64,000 nt of DNA from Lunularia cruciata (taxonomy: Eukaryota; Streptophyta; Marchantiopsida; Lunulariales; Lunulariaceae): assembly GCA_948567375.1 (NCBI GenBank), contig OX419757.1, positions 42,780,001 through 42,844,000 of the forward strand. Reading direction: 5' to 3'. The notes below the pieces were generated by a model. The model had not been told where the DNA came from. It did no database searches and saw only the letters and a program-made list of their open reading frames with translations. The translations under genes were made by a program, and so were the position numbers. Below are positions 57,586 to 64,000 of this stretch, in pieces (positions within the stretch are counted from its first letter, which is position 1; each line of letters starts with the position of its first letter).

Positions 57586-58144
57586 TGTCACGCCATTTGT
57601 AGTGCCGCATCTAGATGCTCAAACACTAGAGTTCTAGTGATAGTAGTTAGAGTTATTTCAGCAGTTTCTCATAGACTACTTTCCGATGGTCAAATTTTGT
57701 GTTTGGGGTACTGACTTCATAGTGGGGCCCACCGTCACTTTGCACCGTTCGCACCATCGAGTGTGCCGTCAGCGGGACAATTAGGGTTTCAGAGCTAGCT
57801 TGAGTTCAGGAGGTATAGTTTCAAAGTGAGCTCCAAAGGGCTCACTTCTCTGATGTTGAGCCTTCGAGTTCCTGGCTATGGTGGACAGAGGCCGGTGAGT
57901 GTCACCTAGATTCTCTATGCTTGAGTGTGTGTGACTTGACTGTAATTAGTGCCTAGTTGTTGGCAGTTTATAGAGTGACAAATCAAGTACTGATTTGAGT
58001 TGAGTTGAGTTGAGTTGAGAGTGGTAAGCAATCTGATTATTGTGGCACTTTAGAGTCTATGTATGACTTATGTGTGAGTTATGCTTCTATAGTGTATGAT
58101 GTTGGCAGCAATGTATGTTGTGTAGTGATGTATATACGCACGAC
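57586..58144 (+). repeat. B2 3' LTR core plus tail X'
   Basis: 57586-58040 matches the 5' LTR core. 58038-58144 matches X. The tail ends at 'cgcacgac', directly followed by ATAGG, the presumed target duplication. Confidence 0.82.
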
Positions 58145-58172
58145 ATAGGAAGTTAACAGTTAAGAAGCAAGG

Positions 58173-58900
58173 TGTAATACCAAGGGTTAGCCATATGATC
58201 TAGATGTGAAATTTGGTTTGGTAACATCTAGAATGATGTCATACATGATGGTCAAAATAGATCAGATAGAAGTATCACCAAAAGAGTACTTCTACTAATA
58301 GGGCAGAAACCGAAATAGACTTGAGAACCTTAGAACCAATAGCTAGACATATGATTTAAAGGTGAGAATTGGTTTGGTAACATCTGGAAGGATGTTACAC
58401 ATGATGGACTAAACAGATCAGAAAGAGGTATCACCAAAAGGGGACTTCTACTAATAGAGTAGGAACCGAAATATGCCTGAAATCTTTGAAGGCAATTTCG
58501 GAGGCCTAAACGGATGAATTAGGCCTCAAAAATGTGCAGATTCCCGCTCCAATGGAGAAAAGGCTGGCCTTCCCTCCCTCCTGGTTTGTCTCGTCGAGAG
58601 CTTTCCAACGGTACCTTACTCATGTGATTCTAAGATTCTTACAGGAAGATTCCCTAAAAGATTCCCTCCGGTCAAAGCTCGTTTGACCAACCAGATAGGA
58701 CCTAGACCAAACAGGTCACCCATCCAAGTAAGTAATCCAAGGGTGGAGCTTGCTGACATGTCACCTATCTGTGTCCTTAATCCTAGGGTGGAGCTTCCTT
58801 GGAGGAGATCCTCTTTGTCTATATAATAAAGAGAAGGTGCTCCCTTGGGGCATCGAATGTTTGAGTGTGCAATCTGTGTTTTCTCTCTCTGAGTATTACA
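58173..58900 (+). mobile_element. D2: solo LTR with perfect target duplication
   Basis: 728 bp from TGTAATAC to GTATTACA, flanked by CAAGG at 58168-58172 and 58901-58905. Matches D1 throughout. It contains an internal tandem of about 157 bp ('ggtttggtaacatct' at 58215 and 58372) and a TATA-like TATATAATAAA at 58820-58830. No coding sequence lies beside it, so the internal region was lost by LTR-LTR recombination. Confidence 0.95.
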
Positions 58901-58905
58901 CAAGG

Positions 58906-59664
58906 TAATACCTACCTCAAGTATAATCTTTGGCATTTGACATATATTCTATTTGATTTTATGTATATTACTTTCTTTTTATCCTCCATGCTTGTCCTTT
59001 TTTCTTTGGTCTTCTAAATTGGTATAAAGAAAGAATTGGAGGATTGACTTTATGGTAAAGAAATTAGTAGTTCTAGGTCTATTGCTTCTCTACTGCACAC
59101 CCTACTTGAATTTTTTGAGTTGTTCTTTTAGATTAGATTAGTGGAAGAATCAGATGGATACAATCTAGGGTTAAACTATGTAGTCCAATTTTAGAATAAT
59201 TACTTTGATAAAAGTTTTTACACATTCATGAAGGAGAAACATTGGATAACACCAAAATTGACTAAAACCTTGTATAAAGATTAAAATAGTCATTAAAATT
59301 TTCAACAACTAGAACAAGTTTTGCAAATTTTTGAGAAGTTCAGCTTCCTTGCCTACTCAACACTTGTAACTCCATTCTATACAAAATCCATCCAAGCATA
59401 TTATACAAAGGAGAATGAAGTAACTCCCATGGAGCTTGGTGTTATCCAACCCAAATCACTTCCAAATGTTAATATGGAATGATTGCACAATCAAAATGTA
59501 AGATGCTTCTACTACTACCAACTTAAGCATCATATGGTATATATTGTCCAAATTTCAATGTGCAGGTCAAATATGTGTAGGGGTTTATTGATCAAGAAAA
59601 TATGATTGTGTTATAAGATTAACCAAATTGTTGTTGAGAGCACCGTTGGTAAAAGAGTTGAGAT

Positions 59665-59739
<75 letters not shown>

Positions 59740-60270
59740 TAAATATAAAACCCTCTCTCTTTATAATATGGTCTAAAATCAAATTGATTATTGCTATGTT
59801 ATTTGTAAAGTGAAGTTTGTTTTTTTGGTTGATGAAACAAAAGGACTCGCCTTTTGGACTCTTCATCCAAAAATTCTCTAAGCAGATTAGGACTTCTTTT
59901 GCAGCAATGAAGCAAAATTTCCTTCTGGTGGCTCATAAAAGGAAAGGATATACTGCTAAGACTCTTAATCTATACTTCTCTTGTTTGTATAAGAATATAA
60001 ATAATAAATGAAAGTCATAATTACATTTTGTATTATTTTTTCTAGGACTATTTTAACTTGAATTTTGTATTGGACAAGATCATTAGGCCTTATAATAGAT
60101 ATAACTTTTTACATAAGGCAAAATATATATTTAAGGTGTTTAAACCTTTTGATAAAGACTTTGCCTATTTAAGATAAGTATAATTTCTTAATAGAGTTGT
60201 TATTGATTAGGCCATGAAGGAACAAACATCTATAATAGCAAATCAATCCAACAATACACATTGATCAGGC
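58906..60270. other. Eroded family-A-like 5' part and unassigned DNA
   Basis: 59010-59052 resembles the A2 LTR end plus primer site ('tcttctaaattggtataaagaaagaattgg'), suggesting the start of a third, badly eroded A-like element on the + strand. The rest, including a 64-codon frame at 59817-60011, is not recognised. Confidence 0.4.
59668..59735. repeat. (AT)n microsatellite
   Basis: About 68 bp of alternating A/T. It generates false Tyr-Ile frames on both strands. Confidence 0.95.
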
Positions 60271-60278
60271 TAAGTTGA

Positions 60279-61040
60279 TTGAATTTAAAGATGGTTTATG
60301 AGATCAAAGGTTCAAGGACTGTGTATGAGATTTTATATGTGTTTGTAGGTATATGTTTGAATGAAGTATCTAAAGCTTTACTCTTTGATCAAGAAATGCC
60401 ATTACAAATAGGTTTACCCTTTAATAGTAGACATATTAGTAAAGTAAAATTTTATTTAGCTCCAAAGGAGAGAAAGTTTAGATGAACTTGATTTAGCTTA
60501 TGAATAAGAATTTTATTTCTTCACTTTGAGACTTCTTGTGATTTTTTCCAAAGAAACATAGAAGATTTGATTGTGTATTACTTGAAATTGAATAAATAAA
60601 AAATAAATAACTTATATCACTATCTCAAATAAATATTTTGTTAGATCAAGTAAGTGTAGTCTTATTATTCACCAAGTTATTGTGAAGTAAAAATCTCACC
60701 ATAACATACCTTTATGTGCAAATTATGGATACTTTGAAAAGATGGTCTTTCATTTTAGCTTTACCACAATATTGTTAGTATCATGGATACAATACATTAG
60801 ATAGTTGATGGACTGTGGGATAATATGTAAAGAGGTTAAACCTTACTATCTAAGAAGTTAAACCTTACTATCTAAACTTCTCAAATGATAAGGTTTAAGC
60901 TAAAAGAACCAAGATAGAAGGAGAACAAATGAAAGTTACCATTTATTAGCCAACTCCCAAGGATGTTAACAATGTCCAAGGATTTTAAAGGTTGAAATTT
61001 TTTTGTATTGATAGTTCTTATTTTAGATATATAAAGAAAA
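60279..61040 (+). pseudogene. A3: eroded gypsy reverse transcriptase, + strand
   Basis: In order, with frame breaks: KALLFDQEMPLQIGLPFNSR, then LAPKE (start of RT fingers, compare A2 KGLPSDQGMPFKIELLPRS), then an eroded SPWG/FCIDYRGLNK region at 60490-60600, YGYFEKMVFHFSFT near 60725 (A2 YGHFEWRVLPFGLT), and a Y*PTPKDVNNV block near 60945 (A2 DWPTPKDAIEV). It is clearly a chromovirus-like RT, long dead. Confidence 0.7.
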
Positions 61041-62480
61041 AACTTAAAGATATCTTAAAATAAATGTTAATTTTCAAAGATTATGCTATAAGAGTTCAAA
61101 GAGTTTCTATCAATTCATCCAATCATATAAAAATTATTCTAGAGTACTTTTCTTTAGCTCATATTGATACTCAATACTTTACTTTTGGACCAATACTATA
61201 GTAAGAGTCTAAATATGGTTTGAACCTCCTTGAGTAGAAGCATATTTCCTTTGTTTCAAGGAAGTTAAATTCAACCTAAAAACTACAAACTCACTAACAT
61301 GAACAATTAATAAGCATATCAAAATCAAAATCTAGTGGAATTACCTCTAGGGTAGGCATATGATCATGCATACATAGTGCAAATCATTGTTACAAATAAA
61401 TGACTTGGAGTACATAAAGAGCTAGTATAATCATGCAAGGAGCAAACTTAACTAAATAATATCAAGTTGAAATATAAATAATACTTTTAATGTTTTTGTA
61501 AATTCATTTTCTTGTTGGCCAGATTACAACAACTTCTAGATTGAGATATTATGTCTAACATTACTTACTCAAACTAAAGGAGATATTAAAGTCAAATTAT
61601 CAACAAAATTACAAGAAGATCACTTCTTCTAACTTGTTTCTACAAACTGTATTGTTAAGGATAGTGAATTTACTTTGATTTCATTCAGAATAGATTTCTA
61701 AACAAGAGGCATTAAGTATGTATTATTTATTATTCTAATTTTTTTTGGTTAAAATTGCAAGAAGCATATGATATCTACATCCAAAGTCATCTCAAAGTAA
61801 CTAAGACTTTATATTCTTCAAAATTTACTGTTGAGGCCAAATATGTTAGTGAAACAAGTTATCTCTCACTTGATATAAACTTCTCATGGCTATTAAGGTA
61901 GCATACCATAAACTAAGAAGGTAGGGAACTAAACTCCATCACACTCCTCAAAAGCTAAAACTCCAAGGTGCCTCCAAGACCCAACCCATTGCTTGCAAAA
62001 GAACTCTATGAGAGAAAGAAAGTTACAAATAAAAAGATGATGAGTTCTTTCTTATCTCTTGTTTATATACTTCTGAAGAACTTACACAAAGAATTACTAA
62101 CTACTAGAGCGACTCAATTCACAAGGCAAAAATTGATTTTAAGTCAATCAAAACTCATGAGAATAATTCTATAAGCATATGACCTTTTCTTCATGTAATA
62201 ACTAAGTCAATTATTTCTTCATTTGGGCTATTCTATATAAAACAATCTGCACCAAAAAAGCTTATGGACCTTAATGTTCTCACCTCTTTCCTCAAACATA
62301 TAAGAATAATACAAAGTCAATGCATTAGAATCCAAAATAATAATAATCTCTCCTTCAAACTAGTTATAATAGGATGGTATCTACCTTGGCTTTGATTAAC
62401 TCTAGCTAATCATAACTAAATTAAAATTTCTGTTTAACTCCATACAAAAAATATCTTTCAACTATTTTCAATACCAGATT
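61041..62480. other. AT-rich, unassigned
   Basis: Probably the eroded rest of A3 and the flank of the minus-strand element F. No motif is readable. Confidence 0.45.
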
Positions 62481-62499
62481 AAATATCCAAATAAAGCAT

Positions 62500-63136
62500 A
62501 CATGCACCAATGAGTAATGAATATTACGTTTACCTTGAAACTAAGATTCCTTTTTATCCTTAGAATGAAGGTTCTCTTACCTTTTATGATACAACTTCAA
62601 CTTATTTTGGTTGATCATATCAAAATTTATTTTACCAAAATCTTTGAGATCATAGGTATTATTTCCCCCAAGCCTTCTACATTATGAAAGATCCAAAATA
62701 CTTAGGCATAAAATTTGTTTGCATTCTATTTAATAGGATGGAATCAATCAATTAAACCTAATTACCTTCATTGAAAGCTTTACTTTCTTCTTGCCTTGCA
62801 TCTTATCATAACTCTTATGTTGTTTTCTTTGGGCTTACTCCATTTGAACCATACCAATTACTTCTCTTCCAATTCCGTGAGTTTATCCTTTCTGGATTTC
62901 CCTACATCACTTCCTTGTACTTCCTTCAACATCCTATAGATGCTTTGGCAGATCAAGTGAATAAATAAAGTAGAATTAAAGCCATATACTAAATAAAATG
63001 GAGAATATCTGGTGGATATTTCATGCTTGTCTTTTACTCCCATAAAACCACATAATTCTCTTATATCAATGATGATATCCCCTTCCATTTTTGCATCTTT
63101 AGCCAACATCATGCACAAGGTTTGATTGGTTTTCAT
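62500..63136 (-). pseudogene. F: eroded gypsy integrase C-terminal region, - strand
   Basis: A 92-codon minus-strand frame (62858-63136) with TRYSPFYLVYGF, the block after the catalytic core in Ty3/gypsy integrases, then KSRKDKLTELEEK. Further left, broken readings give the MPKYFG.F region of the integrase C-terminus. It is from a lineage different from A and B. No function. Confidence 0.75.
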
Positions 63137-64000
63137 TGGACTTTAGTTCATAAGATGTAGTTACTTTATGTATGTTAGAGAAATAATAGAGCATAGTTAT
63201 AGTGATCAAGAACTAACTCCAAAGGGTAAATATATCTAATGATGATGTATTTGTAAAGAAGACTGCCAATTTTATCTTTATTCTTATCTCTCAATGGTGT
63301 TGTATTGTTTTCTAGTGAGTAAAATAGTAGTTAAGTATTGTTTATCTATGTAGTGTTGTAATATATTGTGCAAGGATCATATAGTTGATCAATTGTAATA
63401 TGAGCAATCTATGTAAATTCAAGTGATTTTCCATGCAGATTATGGTTTTTTTTCATCTAGGGCTCTGATGTATATAGGTGGTGGAAACCAAAAAGAGATA
63501 TTGTGTTTTAGTCTTACAGGTCCAAGAATGGTAGGAAAGCTTGGGAGTTAGAGTGTAAGTGATGAGTCTGAGTTAGAGTGGTAGAAAATGAGCTTGACAA
63601 GGAGATGTTTTGTGCTCTTGATATTTATCTTCCAAACCTTTTTCTCAAATTTTGGATTATTCAATTTTGGGCCTAAATGGTAGCTAATTTTAGTCCTATG
63701 TTCATGGCATTGATGATGGAGAATCCATATGCTATTATCCTCCTTATACTTTGTTATAGGCAAGTCTAGGATTTAATCATTTACATCCTTTTGTAGAAGG
63801 AGATTGCACAAAAATCTTGCTCAGGTTTGGAGGTGGAGCTTGGATGTCCATGTGTCAAATAGAAGAGTTTCTTGTGTCTAAAGCATAAGAAATTATGTTC
63901 CATGTTGACTCTAGAGTTTTTAATGTTCAAAAGCAGGAGTTAAGAGCTCTATTTGGAGAGAAAAGACCACTATTAAAAAGAGGTTTAGGCAAGCTATAAT
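63137..64000. other. Right edge, unassigned
   Basis: No recognisable gene. It may continue the minus-strand element F towards its core and RT to the right, but I could not read such motifs. Confidence 0.4.

Larger units (their letters stand above)
42560..58144 (+). mobile_element. B2: Ty3/gypsy element with a DNA methyltransferase domain, split by A2
   Basis: Order: LTR core (42560-43009), weak primer site, long leader, gag (44346-45957), protease (46358-46817), A2 insertion, methyltransferase (52810-53760), RT (54130-55190), RNase H (55190-55560), integrase (55930-57055), a non-coding region with hairpins, and LTR core (57586-58040) plus tail (to 58144). ATAGG lies directly before the 5' end (42555-42559) and directly after the tail (58145-58149), which fits a 5-bp target duplication. 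Without A2 the element would be about 10 kb. Stops and several frameshifts are present, so it is dead, but it is far less eroded than B1. Confidence 0.88.

Noticed and set aside
59585-59866. Minus- and plus-strand frames with long Tyr-Ile runs
   Set aside because: They are translations of the (AT)n microsatellite at 59668-59735, not genes.

Overview
The window is nuclear DNA of a plant-lineage eukaryote. One intron-containing host gene sits in a compact, less AT-rich island (about 27.3-33.2 kb). Almost everything else is nested, decaying retrotransposon DNA in very AT-rich sequence. The host gene is condensin II kleisin CAP-H2, spliced with short GT-AG introns. The Ty3/gypsy elements, the initiator-tRNA-Met primer sites and the strong C-to-T decay of old copies all suit a streptophyte. 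Short introns and the element types make me lean to a non-seed plant or a relative, but the sequence does not settle the species.

Layout. 0.7-19.3 kb: an old copy of a Ty3/gypsy family (called B here, copy B1, + strand), split by an old chromovirus of a second family (A, copy A1, - strand, 3862-9449) and by an unclassified insertion C (about 11.65-17.0 kb). 19.3-21.7 kb: AT-rich, unassigned. 22.2-26.2 kb: a non-LTR-type reverse transcriptase element (E) with a C-terminal zinc-knuckle/endonuclease-like region, split by a solo LTR (D1). 27.3-33.2 kb: CAP-H2 with leader and trailer. 33.4-39.1 kb: a second, badly decayed E copy around unassigned AT-rich DNA. 39.1-42.5 kb: AT-rich, with a 181-bp tandem duplication. 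42.56-58.14 kb: the younger copy B2, split by the younger chromovirus A2 (46818-52430). 58173-58900: a second solo LTR of family D with a perfect target duplication. 58.9-64 kb: eroded gypsy fragments on both strands.

Most notable observation. Family B carries a cytosine-5 DNA methyltransferase domain between protease and reverse transcriptase. In B2 it shows the ELFG motif I, the GWPCQG catalytic loop, the LLENIP motif, an arginine-containing WTNL block and a C-terminal GQAIDLN block. B1 carries a decayed and partly duplicated version. Retrotransposons that encode DNA methyltransferases have, as I recall, been reported in dinoflagellates and charophyte algae. The same family has an odd 3' end: two hairpins flank a segment that is inverted between B1 and B2, followed by a repeat present on both sides of the 3' LTR core.

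Other points. The LTRs of family A contain perfect heat-shock-element arrays upstream of a TATA box. Every retroelement here is broken by stops, frameshifts or insertions, and A2 also appears to have lost the catalytic glutamate of its integrase. CAP-H2 is the only gene I judge to be functional.
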